Positions 53,896 to 64,000 of a DNA stretch of 64,000 nt are shown here, piece after piece (within the stretch, counting starts at the first letter, position 1; each line of letters begins with the position of its first letter). Made by a program: the position numbers and the translations under genes. The notes below the pieces were generated by a model that was not told where the DNA came from, searched no databases, and saw nothing but the letters and a program-made list of their open reading frames with translations. Source of the stretch: Clostridium sp. DL-VIII (lineage in GTDB: Bacteria > Bacillota > Clostridia > Clostridiales > Clostridiaceae); NCBI RefSeq assembly GCF_000230835.1, contig NZ_CM001240.1, positions 1,806,501-1,870,500 on the forward strand, given 5' to 3'.

Positions 53896-54904
53896 GAAAT
53901 CAATATTATTAGTAATTACTTTGCTGCTTTGCATAACTTTAATATTAGCTTACCTTTTCAATGAGTCTGTAAATGCTATAACAAATATTATTTTAATATC
54001 TTTTATTTTAGCTTATACATTAACACCTATCAGAGACGCAATAGAAGGAAAATTTAAAGTAAGTAAAAAAATTGCCTCTGTATTAGTTATATTAATAGTG
54101 CTTGGGATTATTGTTACGTGTGTAATAGTAATAGTTCCTACGCTTTTCAATGAGTTATTAAATATCAGCAATGTATTTGAAAATATAAGGAGTTTTCTAG
54201 AAGAAACATTAAGAAAATTTAATAAGAATGGAGTTATTACAAATAGTGCAATATACAATGAAATCTTAGAAAAAGGAAATGCTTTTTGGATGAATTTTTC
54301 AGAAAGTGTTGTAGAAAGATTTATGAATATTGGTGATGATATAATGTTATTTGCAATTGTACCAATTATGATTTATTATTTCCTTTGCGATGGAAGTAAG
54401 ATTTATAATAAGATGTTATTATTATTACCAACTGAAAAAAGAGAGATAACAAGGAAAATCTTATCTAATATAGATAGAGTATTAACAAGATATATAACAA
54501 GTCAGTTATTGCTTTCTGGATTAATTGGAGTATTAACATTTATTATATTACTTGCGCTAAAAGTGAAATTTCCTATATGGATTTCTATTCTAAATGCTGT
54601 ATTTAATATAATACCTTATTTTGGACCAATATTTGGTGCAGTGCCAGCAATTATAGTTGCACTTTTAGATTCGCCTGTAAAAGCACTTTGGGTAACGCTT
54701 GGAATGTTTTTCATTCAGCAATTAGAAGGAGATATTTTATCTCCAAAGATAACGGGAGAAAGCACTGACATGCATCCTTTCGTAGTTATAATTCTTTTGC
54801 TTATTGGAGACAAAATAGGCGGGTTTATAGGGATGGTCTTAGTGGTTCCGGTTGCTGTTATTATAAAGGTACTGTATGATGATATAAATTATTATTTATT
54901 TTAA
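53876..54904 (+). CDS. AI-2E family (PerM/YtvI-type) membrane protein
   Basis: 342 residues, seven to eight TM helices. The family marks are FILAYTLTPIRDAIE at the N-terminus, FNIIPYFGPIFGAVPAIIVALLDSP, and QQLEGDILSPKITGESTDMHPFVVIILLLIG. Members export diverse small solutes or act as antiporters. ATG 53876 has GGAGAG upstream; longer in-frame starts lie inside the PRC gene. Confidence 0.9.
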   Translation: MQLRKHKKSILLVITLLLCITLILAYLFNESVNAITNIILISFILAYTLTPIRDAIEGKFKVSKKIASVLVILIVLGIIVTCVIVIVPTLFNELLNISNVFENIRSFLEETLRKFNKNGVITNSAIYNEILEKGNAFWMNFSESVVERFMNIGDDIMLFAIVPIMIYYFLCDGSKIYNKMLLLLPTEKREITRKILSNIDRVLTRYITSQLLLSGLIGVLTFIILLALKVKFPIWISILNAVFNIIPYFGPIFGAVPAIIVALLDSPVKALWVTLGMFFIQQLEGDILSPKITGESTDMHPFVVIILLLIGDKIGGFIGMVLVVPVAVIIKVLYDDINYYLF

Positions 54905-54929
54905 CTAAATATTAATCTTTGGATTAAAG

Positions 54930-55024
54930 TATATATGTTGCAATAATAAAATTACATTTAGGATGTCTATCTGCTAAGTAAATATCTAAATGTTAAATGT
55001 AGAAAATCAATTGCAACATATATA
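54930..55024. repeat. Small inverted-repeat element, copy B
   Basis: Perfect 15-bp terminal inverted repeats TATATATGTTGCAAT (54930-54944) and ATTGCAACATATATA (55010-55024) enclose about 65 bases. Similar ends and inner blocks to copy A, on the other side of the PRC/permease pair. Confidence 0.7.
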
Positions 55025-55150
55025 TTAAATTTAAAACAAAATGGGATATAGCTATATATTTGTAAGTCTTTAAATGCATATGTCCATCAGAAATCATAAA
55101 TATTTTTGTGCAGTCGGCATTTGAAAATAAGCTGTTGAAGATTCTTAATG

Positions 55151-55179
55151 TTGACATAATTATCTATATGAAATATAAT
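55151..55179 (+). promoter_or_regulatory. Consensus promoter of alaS
   Basis: TTGACA (55151-55156), exactly 17 bases, TATAAT (55174-55179). Transcription would begin near 55186 and run into the T-box leader. Confidence 0.85.
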
Positions 55180-55185
55180 TTTTGG

Positions 55186-55401
55186 TGAAATAATTAAATA
55201 TTAAGCGATGAATAGGATGAGTAAATTTATTATAGATATTTTAGAGAGAAAGTGGTTGGTGAAAACTTTTTGCTATATATTTTGAAGCTGCCTAGGAGCT
55301 ATAAATTACTAAGTGATGTATGAAATTCATACATAATTAGGGTGGTACCGCGGAATTTTAGCTTTCGTCCCTTTGCTCTGTGTAGGGAGAAGGCTTTTTT
55401 T
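55186..55401 (+). promoter_or_regulatory. T-box riboswitch (alanine)
   Basis: The T-box core AGGGTGGTACCGCGG is at 55339-55353. Upstream stem I ends in TGAAGCTGCCTAGGAG, with GCT at 55287-55289 in the place of the specifier codon, matching alanine. A terminator (AGCTTTCGTCCCT with AGGGAGAAGGCT, then eight T) ends near 55400 and competes with the antiterminator that the T-box core forms with uncharged tRNA-Ala. Controls alaS about 155 bases downstream. Confidence 0.96.
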
Positions 55402-55557
55402 TATTCTTTAATAATGCACAATCAAATAAATTTAAAATAATAATAATAATATCTTCATTAGAAGATTTAAAAAACAAAATAAAATGATATTCCATAGGAA
55501 TATTATCATCAACTGTTAATTTCTAATTGTTAACTGAAAAAAGTGGAGGAATAATTT

Positions 55558-58197
55558 ATGAAATTTATGAAAACCAATGATTTAAGAGAAGCTTATTTAA
55601 AATTTTTTGAAAGTAAAGAACATTTAAGATTAGAAAGTTTTTCTTTGGTGCCAAAGAATGATAAGAGTTTATTATTAATAAATGCAGGTATGGCTCCATT
55701 AAAACCATATTTTACTGGGCTACAGGAACCACCTAGAAGAAGAATCACAACATGTCAAAAATGCGTTAGAACTGGTGATATTGAAAACGTAGGAATCACA
55801 AGCAGACACTGTACTTTCTTTGAAATGCTTGGAAACTTCTCTTTTGGTGATTATTTTAAAAAGGAAATAATTCCATGGGCATGGGAATTCCTAACTGAAG
55901 TTTTAGAAATGCCGAAGGAAAAATTATATGTAACAATATATTTAGATGATGATGAAGCTTATGAATATTGGACTACACTTACAGATGTAGATAAGAATCA
56001 TATATTTAGATTAGGGAAGAAAGATAATTTCTGGGAACATGGTGCAGGTCCTTGTGGTCCTTGTACAGAAATTCACTTTAGTAGAACAGATGAAGTTCCA
56101 ACTAATTCAGAAGAATTTGAAGTATTATCTGATGCGGATAAAATAATTGAAGTATGGAACCTTGTATTTACTCAATTTGATGGAGACGGAAAAGGTAACT
56201 ATGAGAAGCTTGCAAGCACTAATATAGATACAGGTATGGGGCTTGAAAGACTTTCAGTTGTAATGCAAAATAAGAATAGCGTTTTTGAAATTGACACATT
56301 AGAAAATATCTTAAATGAAGTATCTAAGCTTGCAAATATTAAATATGGTGAAGACAGTAAAAAAGATATTTCTTTAAGAATCATAACTGATCATATAAGA
56401 TCAATAACATTCTTGATTTCTGATGATGTAATGCCATCAAATGAAGGAAGAGGATATGTTTTAAGAAGACTTTTAAGAAGAGCAGCAAGACATGGAAAAA
56501 CTTTGGGGATTAAAGATGCTTTCCTTTGCAATTTATGTGATATTGTTATTAGAGATTCAAAGGCTGCTTACCCAGAATTAGAAGCTAAAAAAGAATATAT
56601 TAAAAAGGTTATTAAAATAGAAGAAGATAAATTTAGAGAAACTTTAGACTCAGGAATGGAAATATTAAATGGATTTGTAAGTGAATTAAAAGAAAATAAT
56701 GAAAAAGTACTTAAGGGTGCTGATGGATTTAAATTATATGATACTTTTGGTTTCCCTATGGAGCTTACAAAAGAAATATTAGAAGATGAAGGTTTATCTT
56801 TAGATGAAGATGCTTTCCATGAAGAAATGAAAGTTCAAAGAGATAGAGCTAGAAGCGCAAGAAAAACTTCGAATTATATGGGAGCAGATGTAAAAACTTT
56901 AGATGTAATTCCAGCGGATATTGAAACGGTTTTTGATGGATACGACAATGATGCTTTAGATGCAGAGGTTAAGGTATTAATAGAAGGCGAAGATTTTGCA
57001 GAGAGCATAACTGAAGGAAATAAAGCTATTATAGTTACTGATGTTACACCTTTATACGCAGAAATGGGTGGACAAATAGGTGATACAGGTGTTATATTTA
57101 ATGATAGATTCAAAGCAAAAGTTGTTGACACTAAAAAGAATATTGGTGGAAAAATAGTTCATTTTGTAGAAGTTTTATCAGGAGAGCTTAAGGTAGGCGA
57201 GAAGGTTACTTTAGAAGTAGATAAAGCTAGACGTGAAAGTATTAAAAAGAACCATACAGCAACGCATCTTTTAGATAAAGCATTAGTTACAGTACTTGGA
57301 TCACATGTTCATCAAGCAGGATCATATGTAAGTGATGATAGACTTAGATTTGACTTCTCTCACTTTGAAGCTATGAAAGAAGAAGAAATAGCTAAAGTTG
57401 AGGAATTAGTAAATGAAGCAATAACTAGTGTTACACCAGTTATTACAGAAGTTATGGATCTTGAGGATGCAAAGAATACTGGAGCTATAGGTATATTTGA
57501 TGATAAATATTCTGATAAAGTCAGAGTTGTAATGGCTGGAGAATATTCTAAAGAATTATGTGGTGGAACACATATAGATAATACAGGAAAGATTGGATTA
57601 TTTAAGATTGTATCCGAAAGTGGTATTGCTGCTGGAACTAGAAGAATAGAAGCTGTAATTGGAAATGAAGCTTATAAACTAGTTAATGAGAAGAAGGATC
57701 TATTAAAAGAAATTTCTAGTAGACTTAAATGTTCAGAAAGAGAAGTGTTAACTAAACTTGATCAACAAGCTAAAGAATTAAAAGAAAAAGAAAAAGAAAT
57801 AGTAGCATTAAAATCAAAATTTGCAACAATGGGTCTAGATGATATAATTGCAGCAGCAAAAGATATAAATGGTGTTAATGTAATAGCATATGAATTAAAA
57901 GATGTTGATAGTGATGCGTTAAGAGACGTTTGTGAAAAGGTAAGAGATAAGGTTCAAAATAGTATAGTTTTACTTATGAGTGCCGGTTCAGGAAAAGTTG
58001 CAATCTGCGCTATGGCAAGCAAAGAAGCAGTAGCTAAAGGTGCTCATTGTGGAAAATTAATTAAAGATATAGCAGCTATACTTGGCGGTGGCGGTGGTGG
58101 AAGACCGGACATGGCTCAAGCAGGTGGAAAATTGCCAGAAAAAATAAAGGAAGCTATTGATGAATCTTATAAAAAAGTGGGAACTTTAGTAAAGTAG
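55558..58197 (+). CDS. alaS: Alanyl-tRNA synthetase
   Basis: 879 residues, full length. Class II catalytic core at the N-terminus ([60 protein letters not shown]), the editing domain with [11 protein letters not shown] and [10 protein letters not shown], and the C-terminal DHHA1-type domain ending [15 protein letters not shown]. Charges tRNA-Ala. GGAGGA before ATG 55558. Preceded by an alanine T-box. Confidence 0.98.
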   Translation: MKFMKTNDLREAYLKFFESKEHLRLESFSLVPKNDKSLLLINAGMAPLKPYFTGLQEPPRRRITTCQKCVRTGDIENVGITSRHCTFFEMLGNFSFGDYFKKEIIPWAWEFLTEVLEMPKEKLYVTIYLDDDEAYEYWTTLTDVDKNHIFRLGKKDNFWEHGAGPCGPCTEIHFSRTDEVPTNSEEFEVLSDADKIIEVWNLVFTQFDGDGKGNYEKLASTNIDTGMGLERLSVVMQNKNSVFEIDTLENILNEVSKLANIKYGEDSKKDISLRIITDHIRSITFLISDDVMPSNEGRGYVLRRLLRRAARHGKTLGIKDAFLCNLCDIVIRDSKAAYPELEAKKEYIKKVIKIEEDKFRETLDSGMEILNGFVSELKENNEKVLKGADGFKLYDTFGFPMELTKEILEDEGLSLDEDAFHEEMKVQRDRARSARKTSNYMGADVKTLDVIPADIETVFDGYDNDALDAEVKVLIEGEDFAESITEGNKAIIVTDVTPLYAEMGGQIGDTGVIFNDRFKAKVVDTKKNIGGKIVHFVEVLSGELKVGEKVTLEVDKARRESIKKNHTATHLLDKALVTVLGSHVHQAGSYVSDDRLRFDFSHFEAMKEEEIAKVEELVNEAITSVTPVITEVMDLEDAKNTGAIGIFDDKYSDKVRVVMAGEYSKELCGGTHIDNTGKIGLFKIVSESGIAAGTRRIEAVIGNEAYKLVNEKKDLLKEISSRLKCSEREVLTKLDQQAKELKEKEKEIVALKSKFATMGLDDIIAAAKDINGVNVIAYELKDVDSDALRDVCEKVRDKVQNSIVLLMSAGSGKVAICAMASKEAVAKGAHCGKLIKDIAAILGGGGGGRPDMAQAGGKLPEKIKEAIDESYKKVGTLVK

Positions 58198-58301
58198 TAT
58201 ACTTTTTATGAAATATAGAGTATAATCAAAGTATAGATTAGTGAATAAATATTAAATATAAAGTTAATAATAAATATATATGGATGTCGTTTCCTTATAC
58301 C

Positions 58302-58346
58302 ATGATTAAGGGGGTGGGTTGCTTACTGCAACAATTTTATGAGTAA
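58302..58346 (+). other. Short frame and hairpin at the ireB translation start
   Basis: AAGGGGGTG (58308-58316) is the only good ribosome-binding site before ireB, but lies 22 bases from its ATG. GTTGC-TTACT-GCAAC (58318-58332) between them forms a 5-bp hairpin; with it folded, the site is about 9 bases from the ATG. A 14-codon frame (ATG 58302, MIKGVGCLLQQFYE) also crosses the region and overlaps the ireB start, but it has no ribosome-binding site. Confidence 0.5.
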
Positions 58347-58596
58347 CAATATTGAACATACAATGCAATTTGATTTAAGTAAGAATAAAGAAACTCTTAC
58401 AAAAACAATATTAACTGAGGTTTATAATTCATTAAAAGAGAAGGGATATAATCCTATAAATCAGTTAGTTGGATATTTGCTTTCAGGAGACCCTACTTAC
58501 ATCACTAATTACAACGGAGCAAGAGCTTTAGTAAGAAAACTCGAAAGAGATGATATACTAGAAGAAGTTATAAAATCTTATTTAGAGATAAAGTAG
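58339..58596 (+). CDS. ireB: IreB family regulatory phosphoprotein (UPF0297)
   Basis: 85 residues, typical length. The family signature EVYNSLKEKGYNPINQLVGYLLSGDPTYIT is complete. In enterococci IreB is a target of the Ser/Thr kinase IreK and affects cephalosporin tolerance. The N-terminal TMQFDL contains the conserved threonine region. Followed by ruvX and a DUF1292 gene, the usual order in Firmicutes, though with terminators between. Confidence 0.95.
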   Translation: MSNNIEHTMQFDLSKNKETLTKTILTEVYNSLKEKGYNPINQLVGYLLSGDPTYITNYNGARALVRKLERDDILEEVIKSYLEIK

Positions 58597-58598
58597 AG

Positions 58599-58630
58599 AG
58601 TGCCCGTTTATACGGGCACTTTTATTTTTT
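58599..58630 (+). terminator. Terminator after ireB
   Basis: AGTGCCCGT / ACGGGCACT stem, 4-base loop, T-rich tail. Confidence 0.9.
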
Positions 58631-58703
58631 AGGCATATAAAAGAAAATAGACCAGCAAAAGTTGAATTATTATTTTACAAATATGCCAGAAAGGTGTTAT
58701 AAT

Positions 58704-59117
58704 TTGAGAATAATTGGATTAGATGTAGGTTCGAAGACAATAGGAGTGGCGGTAAGTGATCCGTTAGGGTTCACAGCTCAAGGTCTTACTACTATAAGAA
58801 GAACTAATAAAGAGCAAGATATAAAGGAAATAAAAAAGTTTTGTGATGAATATAAGGCAGAAGCAATTGTGGTTGGATTGCCTAAAAATATGAACGGAAC
58901 TATAGGACCGTCAGGAGAAATAACTATGGCTTTTGGTAAGACAGTGGAAGAAGAACTTGGAATTCGAGTTGAGTTCTGGGATGAACGTCTAACTACTGTT
59001 GCAGCGCATAAAGCTATGCTTGAAGCGGATTTGTCAAGAAATAAAAGAAAGAAGATAGTAGATAAAGTAGCATCTACTTATATATTACAAGGATATTTAG
59101 ATAGGATTTCAAAATAA
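58704..59117 (+). CDS. ruvX: Holliday junction resolvase-like protein RuvX/YqgF
   Basis: 137 residues from TTG 58704. [21 protein letters not shown] is the RNase H-like start with its first acidic residue; [21 protein letters not shown] and [18 protein letters not shown] follow. AAAGGTG lies 7 bases before the TTG, and the resulting length is standard; an in-frame ATG at 58662 would add an unrelated extension. Processes pre-16S rRNA in bacteria tested. Confidence 0.95.
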   Translation: MRIIGLDVGSKTIGVAVSDPLGFTAQGLTTIRRTNKEQDIKEIKKFCDEYKAEAIVVGLPKNMNGTIGPSGEITMAFGKTVEEELGIRVEFWDERLTTVAAHKAMLEADLSRNKRKKIVDKVASTYILQGYLDRISK

Positions 59118-59306
59118 TTAATGTCCATTTAAAGTGAAATGGTATACTGGATTTTTATGGATGGATTTTAATTTAATAAATATGACTATTAGCATAATAA
59201 ATGTTAAATGGGTTTAAGTATAATAAATTATCAGAGTATTAAAAAAGTTTAAAAGTATGTTATAGAATTATAAAAGAGAAAAATTAAAACAGAAGGGATA
59301 TGTTTT

Positions 59307-59585
59307 ATGGATAAAGATGCAAAATATGTATATATACCTGATGCAGATGGAAATGATGTGAAATTTGAGGTTATTATATACTTTGAAATAGAAAAATTAA
59401 AAGGGCAATATATCATTGCAACACCTACATTTGAAGAAACTGATGAAGCTTACGCTTTTAAGATTTTTAAAGATGAAGATGGTAGTGAAATATTTATAGC
59501 TTTAGAAGAAGATGATGAAGAATTTGAAATGGTATTAGATACTTATGAAACGCTTATGAGTGAAGAAGGTTTATTTGAAGAATAG
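59307..59585 (+). CDS. DUF1292 family protein (YrzB-like)
   Basis: 92 residues, very acidic. YIPDADGNDVKFEVIIYFE and the EEDDEEFEMVLDTYETLM end fit DUF1292, commonly found between ruvX and fur in clostridia. Function unknown. Confidence 0.88.
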   Translation: MDKDAKYVYIPDADGNDVKFEVIIYFEIEKLKGQYIIATPTFEETDEAYAFKIFKDEDGSEIFIALEEDDEEFEMVLDTYETLMSEEGLFEE

Positions 59586-59678
59586 GCGTAAAAATAAGTA
59601 CTCATTAATTTTAGAAGTAATGTAATTAAAATATATTTGTCATGACTTAAGTTAATATAATTAAGTGAGGTGTTAGAT

Positions 59679-60134
59679 ATGGATGTATCAAATTTAATTG
59701 ATATGGATGCCTTAAAGGAAGATTTAAAAAAGAAGGGTTATAAATTAACGCCGCAAAGGAGATCAATTGTTGATACAATTATCGACAATGAAGGTCAACA
59801 CTTAACGGCGGAAGAAATATATGATAAAGTAAAGAAAAGCTGCCCGGAAATAGGGCTTGCAACGGTATATAGAACTATTCTTTTGTTAGAAGAATTGGGA
59901 GTTATATCTAGATTAGAACTAAATGATGGATGTAGTAGATATGAAATATTACATTCTAATGAAACACATAGACATCATCATTTGATTTGCAATATTTGCC
60001 ATAAAGTATTAGAAGTACAAGATGATTTATTAGAAGATCTTGAGGTGGATATTCAAAACCGATATAAATTTAAGATTTTAGATCATAGTGTAAAATTTTA
60101 TGGAATATGTGATGAATGTCAGAAAGAAAACTAA
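59679..60134 (+). CDS. fur: Fur-family metal-dependent repressor
   Basis: 151 residues. KLTPQRRSIVDTI winged-helix DNA-binding start, GLATVYRTILLLEELGVISRLE recognition helix, HRHHHLICNICHKV metal site, and a second CxxC (CDEC) for structural zinc. Probably Fur or PerR type; the metal cannot be assigned by eye. ATG 59679 has GTGAGG 7 bases upstream. Confidence 0.92.
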   Translation: MDVSNLIDMDALKEDLKKKGYKLTPQRRSIVDTIIDNEGQHLTAEEIYDKVKKSCPEIGLATVYRTILLLEELGVISRLELNDGCSRYEILHSNETHRHHHLICNICHKVLEVQDDLLEDLEVDIQNRYKFKILDHSVKFYGICDECQKEN

Positions 60135-60446
60135 ATGATGAATAAAAGGAATTTTAATAAGGTATCTGAAAGAAAATAAAAAGTCGAAACCTGTTTTTAA
60201 ATATGATGTATCAGATTACGATGAATAAGCCTAATTGAAACTACATTGGGTTATTGTGTTGATGTCTGATAAAATAAAGGAAAACTTTTCATGCGTGATT
60301 TATATTTAAGAAGAATTTAGCTTAACATAGAGGATCTTAGTGGGAACTTAATACTAAAATTAAAACAGCGTTAACTTATTATTCTTTAAAGGTACTTAGA
60401 GAAAGAACCTTTGTTTATAAATAATATAGGAAAAAGGAGGGGAAGT
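60135..60446. other. 312-bp gap between fur and rnj
   Basis: No gene, clear hairpin or promoter was seen. AAAGGAGGGG at the right end is the ribosome-binding site of rnj. Confidence 0.4.
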
Positions 60447-62114
60447 ATGAAAAATGAAAGAGCGAAGATAAAAATAATTCCTCTTGGTGGTATCAACGAA
60501 ATTGGGAAGAATATAACAGCTATTGAATATAAGGAAGATATTATTATAATAGATTGTGGATTAAAGTTCCCAGATGATGATATGTTTGGAATTGATATTG
60601 TAATACCTGATGTTTCATATCTCATTAAAAATTCGGAAAAGATCAAGGGAATATTTTTAACTCACGGTCATGAAGACCATATAGGAGCATTGCCTTATGT
60701 ATTAAGACAATTAAATGTTCCAGTTTATGGTACTAAGCTTACTCTTGGAATAGTTGAAACAAAATTAAAAGAACATGGTTTGTTAGCATCAACAGAACTA
60801 ATAAGAGTTAAGCCAAAAGATATAATAAAATTAGATAGCGTTTCAGTGGAATTTATAAAAACGAATCACTCAATTGCGGATTCAGTCGCAATCGCGGTTC
60901 ATACACCACTTGGAGTGGTACTTCACACAGGAGATTTCAAAATTGATTATACTCCAATAGATGGGGAAATGATGGATTTTGGAAGATTAGCGGAGTTAGG
61001 TAAAAAAGGTGTCTTAGTTATGATGGCAGATTCAACAAATGTTGAAAGGCCAGGATATACAATGACTGAAAAAGTTGTTGGAGAAACTTTCTTACAGCTT
61101 TTTAGCAAAGCAAAGGGAAGAATAATAGTTGCTACATTTGCATCTAATGTTCATAGAATCCAACAAATTATTACAGCGGCAGAAGTTTATGGAAAAAAGG
61201 TGGCTGTCTCTGGAAGAAGTATGGAGAATATTGTTCAGGTGGCAATAGAACTTGGATACCTAAATGTAAGTGAAGATGTTCTTATTCCTGTGGATCAAAT
61301 TTCGAAATACCCAAATGAGAAGGTTGTAGTAATAACAACTGGAAGCCAAGGTGAGCCAATGTCTGCGCTTGCAAGAATGGCAGCGTCAGAACATAGAAAG
61401 ATCAATATTGTGCCAGGAGATACAGTTATACTTTCTGCAACACCAATACCTGGAAATGAGAAGCTTGTTTCAAAGGTTGTAAATCAACTTTTTAAGAAAG
61501 GTGCTCAAGTTATATACGGTTCCGAGCAAAAGATTCATGTTTCGGGTCATGCCTGTCAAGAAGAGCTTAAGCTAATGCAAGCACTAGTAAAGCCGAAATT
61601 TTTCATTCCAGTTCACGGAGAGTACAGACATTTAAAGAAACATGGTGAAGTAGCAATGGAAGTCGGCCTTTCAGAGAAAAATTTACTTATACCTGAAAAT
61701 GGAGACGTAATAGAAGTTGCACGAAATTATATAAAGAAAACTGGTACCGTTGTTTCTGGTCAAGTATTTGTTGACGGACTTGGTGTTGGAGATGTAGGAA
61801 ATATTGTCTTAAGAGATAGAAAGCATCTTTCACAGGATGGTATTTTAACAATAGTAATTACAATAGAAAAGCAAACTGGTAAAGTTGTATCTGGACCAGA
61901 TATAATTTCAAGAGGATTTGTATATGTAAGGGAATCCGAAGGACTTATGGATGAAGCGAGAGATATTGTAAAATCAGTGCTTAAAAGTTGTGAAGAAAGA
62001 CAAATCACTGATTGGGCAACATTAAAGTCTAAAATGAGAGATGAACTTAGAGAATTCTTATACGAAAAAACTAAGAGAAAGCCTATGATATTACCGATAA
62101 TTATGGAATTTTAA
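60447..62114 (+). CDS. rnj: Ribonuclease J
   Basis: 555 residues, the usual size. Metallo-beta-lactamase/beta-CASP fold: KIIPLGGINEIGKNITAIEY, HGHEDHIGALPY (His73-His78 metal site), VLHTGDFKIDYTP, MMADSTNVERPGYT, TTGSQGEPMSALARMA and HVSGHACQEELK. A 5'-3' exo- and endoribonuclease for RNA decay and rRNA maturation. ATG 60447 sits after AAGGAGGGG; an earlier in-frame start at 60411 has none. Confidence 0.96.
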   Translation: MKNERAKIKIIPLGGINEIGKNITAIEYKEDIIIIDCGLKFPDDDMFGIDIVIPDVSYLIKNSEKIKGIFLTHGHEDHIGALPYVLRQLNVPVYGTKLTLGIVETKLKEHGLLASTELIRVKPKDIIKLDSVSVEFIKTNHSIADSVAIAVHTPLGVVLHTGDFKIDYTPIDGEMMDFGRLAELGKKGVLVMMADSTNVERPGYTMTEKVVGETFLQLFSKAKGRIIVATFASNVHRIQQIITAAEVYGKKVAVSGRSMENIVQVAIELGYLNVSEDVLIPVDQISKYPNEKVVVITTGSQGEPMSALARMAASEHRKINIVPGDTVILSATPIPGNEKLVSKVVNQLFKKGAQVIYGSEQKIHVSGHACQEELKLMQALVKPKFFIPVHGEYRHLKKHGEVAMEVGLSEKNLLIPENGDVIEVARNYIKKTGTVVSGQVFVDGLGVGDVGNIVLRDRKHLSQDGILTIVITIEKQTGKVVSGPDIISRGFVYVRESEGLMDEARDIVKSVLKSCEERQITDWATLKSKMRDELREFLYEKTKRKPMILPIIMEF

Positions 62115-62219
62115 GGATTATTAAATTAATATTTGGTCATTAGTTGTAAATTCCGTAATTAGTTTGTAATGGACTTGACTTTTCTTGATGAAAAGAGTAG
62201 AATTTAAAATAGTTGTGTA

Positions 62220-62256
62220 GGAAATTGGATGCTTTAAGTGTCCAATTTTCTTTTGG
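62220..62256 (+). terminator. Terminator after rnj
   Basis: GGAAATTGGA / TCCAATTTTC stem with an 11-base loop, then TTTT. The rest of the gap to typA (to 62430) holds only AT-rich sequence and the GGAGGA ribosome-binding site. Confidence 0.65.
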
Positions 62257-62430
62257 AGAAAAATAGTTATAGGTTTACATGAAGTAATAATAAATTTAAA
62301 TTAATCATTATATTACAATGATATAAGAAAAAATTTACAATATATACTTAAATTTTAACTAATTTATATTTTATTTATAGAAAAACTAATAAAAAAATTC
62401 GCAGTTTAAATACTGTTTGGAGGAATAATA

Positions 62431-64000
62431 ATGGAATTAATTAAAAGAGAAGACATAAGAAATATTGCTATCATAGCCCACGTTGACCATGGTAAGACAA
62501 CTTTAGTAGATGCTTTATTAAAACAAAGCCATACATTTAGAGCTAATGAAAAAGTAGAAGAAAGAGTAATGGATTCTAATGACTTAGAAAAAGAAAGAGG
62601 AATTACAATTCTTTCAAAGAATACTGCAGTAATTTATAATGATATAAAAATAAATATAGTAGATACACCAGGGCATGCTGACTTCGGTGGAGAAGTTGAA
62701 CGTGTACTTAAGATGGTTGATTCAGTTTTACTTGTTGTTGACTCTTATGAAGGACCAATGCCACAAACTAAATTCGTTTTAAAGAAATCATTAGAATTAG
62801 GTTTAAAGCCAATAGTTATAATCAACAAAATAGATAAACCAAATGCTAGACCAACAGAGGTTATTGATGAAGTATTTGATCTATTCGTTGAACTTGGAGC
62901 TAATGATGAACAATTAGATTTTCAAATTATTTATGCATCAGCGAGAGAAGGTTTTGCAAAATATAACGTAGAAGATGACAACAATGATATGACTCCTATA
63001 TTTGAAACAATATTAAAATATGTTGCACCGCCAGAAGGATATATAGATGAACCACTTCAAATGCTTGTTAGTACACTAGATACAAATGCATTTGTTGGGA
63101 AAATTGCAATTGGTAAGATACATCGAGGTACAGTAAAGAGAAATCAAACAGTCGCTTTGTTAAAGAATGATGGATCATGTTCTAATTACAAGATAACTAG
63201 TATATTTACGTACAAAGGATTAAAGAGAGAAGAAGCAGAAGAAGCTTCAATGGGAGATATAGTTGCAGTAAGTGGTGTTCTTGATGCTAATATAGGTGAT
63301 ACTATAGCAGATTCATCAATGCCAGAAGCATTACCATTTCTTGAAATAGATGAACCAACATTAAATATGAACTTTATGGTTAATGATTCACCATTTGCAG
63401 GTCAAGAAGGTGAGTTTGTAACATCAAGACATTTAAGAGATAGATTAATGAAAGAACTTGAAACAAATGTAAGTTTAAGAGTTAAAGAACTTACTCCAGA
63501 TTGCTTTGAAGTTTCAGGAAGAGGAGAACTTCACCTTTCAGTTCTTATTGAAACAATGAGAAGAGAAGGATATGAATTCCAAGTTTCAAAGGCAAATGTT
63601 ATATTTAGAGAAGTAGATGGCCACAAGGAAGAACCAATTGAGTACTTAACAATTGATGTTCCAGAAGAATTTATGGGACCTGTTATGGAAAAGCTTGGAC
63701 CAAGAAAAGCAGAAATGGTTAATATGACATCTGCAGTAAATGGATATACAAGATTAGAATTCACAGTTCCAGCTAGAGGCCTTATTGGATTTAGAAGTGA
63801 ATTAATGACTGATACAAAAGGTAATGGAATTATGAATCACGTATTCCATTCGTATGAAAAATACAAAGGTGATATTCCAGGAAGAAGCAGAGGATCAATA
63901 GTTTCGTTTGAAGCAGGAGATTCAATAGCATATGGATTATATAGTGCTCAAGAAAGAGGCCAATTATTCATAGGTGCTGGTGTTCCTGTATATGGTGGTA
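62431..64000 (+). CDS. typA: Translational GTPase TypA/BipA (3' end outside window)
   Basis: About 523 codons visible of a family of about 610. [16 protein letters not shown] (G1), [10 protein letters not shown] (G2), [17 protein letters not shown] (G3), NKIDKP (G4) and SAREG (G5) form the GTPase domain; later [21 protein letters not shown] and [17 protein letters not shown] are TypA marks. Acts on the ribosome under stress and in subunit assembly. The frame is open to the end of the window. Confidence 0.97.
   Translation, partial: MELIKREDIRNIAIIAHVDHGKTTLVDALLKQSHTFRANEKVEERVMDSNDLEKERGITILSKNTAVIYNDIKINIVDTPGHADFGGEVERVLKMVDSVLLVVDSYEGPMPQTKFVLKKSLELGLKPIVIINKIDKPNARPTEVIDEVFDLFVELGANDEQLDFQIIYASAREGFAKYNVEDDNNDMTPIFETILKYVAPPEGYIDEPLQMLVSTLDTNAFVGKIAIGKIHRGTVKRNQTVALLKNDGSCSNYKITSIFTYKGLKREEAEEASMGDIVAVSGVLDANIGDTIADSSMPEALPFLEIDEPTLNMNFMVNDSPFAGQEGEFVTSRHLRDRLMKELETNVSLRVKELTPDCFEVSGRGELHLSVLIETMRREGYEFQVSKANVIFREVDGHKEEPIEYLTIDVPEEFMGPVMEKLGPRKAEMVNMTSAVNGYTRLEFTVPARGLIGFRSELMTDTKGNGIMNHVFHSYEKYKGDIPGRSRGSIVSFEAGDSIAYGLYSAQERGQLFIGAGVPVYGG

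Overview
The window is AT-rich, low-GC Gram-positive DNA. The conserved right flank (isc-mnmA, T-box-alaS, ireB-ruvX-DUF1292-fur, rnj, typA) and the left flank (accA) point to Clostridium sensu stricto, probably close to C. beijerinckii or the solvent-producing group. That assignment is inferred from protein style and gene order and was not tested by a search. I see no rRNA, tRNA or CRISPR array.

Layout. (1) 1-1.4 kb: 3' part of accA and a HutP-family gene. (2) 1.5-20.7 kb: a large surface-polysaccharide locus on the + strand. It begins with a regulatory trio (Wzz-like chain-length protein, BY-kinase, PHP-type tyrosine phosphatase) and a priming sugar-phosphate transferase. A variable cassette follows, with six glycosyltransferases, a radical SAM/SPASM protein, a pyruvyl-transferase family protein, a Wzy-type polymerase, an acetyltransferase and a Wzx-type flippase. 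It ends with the dTDP-L-rhamnose genes rfbA-C-D-B, so the polymer probably contains rhamnose. (3) 20.7-27.5 kb: a carbohydrate-use cluster with an AraC-type regulator, two ABC permeases, a GH112 galactosyl phosphorylase, a new 51-residue membrane protein and a substrate-binding lipoprotein gene broken by a single-base frameshift. (4) 27.6-32.3 kb: a rearranged accessory stretch with a fused Wzz/BY-kinase on the - strand bounded by related repeat scars, a decayed ABC-transporter fragment, an Rpn-family nuclease, a second priming transferase behind a structured leader, and a pentapeptide-repeat protein. (5) 32.6-48.3 kb: two copies of a surface-protein module. Each has a VanZ-like protein, a - strand cell-wall-binding-repeat protein with a C-terminal YGTW domain, a divergent exported protein of about 212 residues, and a second cell-wall-binding-repeat protein with a different C-terminal domain. 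A MacB-like ABC transporter and a four-TM protein occur only in copy 1; a Uma2-family protein only in copy 2. A three-gene TrpXYZ-like ABC transporter separates the copies. (6) 48.5-64 kb: housekeeping genes rarA, iscR-iscS-iscU-mnmA, a PRC-barrel protein with an AI-2E-type permease, T-box-alaS, ireB, ruvX, DUF1292, fur, rnj and typA (cut by the window end).

The best candidate for an undescribed system is the duplicated cell-wall-binding module in region 5. Gene order, divergent layout, promoter sequence and 3' hairpins are kept in both copies, while the effector domains match no family I recognise. Other points of note are a roughly 185-bp hairpin between the polysaccharide kinase and phosphatase genes, a pair of small inverted-repeat elements at 53-55 kb, and a ribosome-binding site set apart from the ireB start by a small hairpin.
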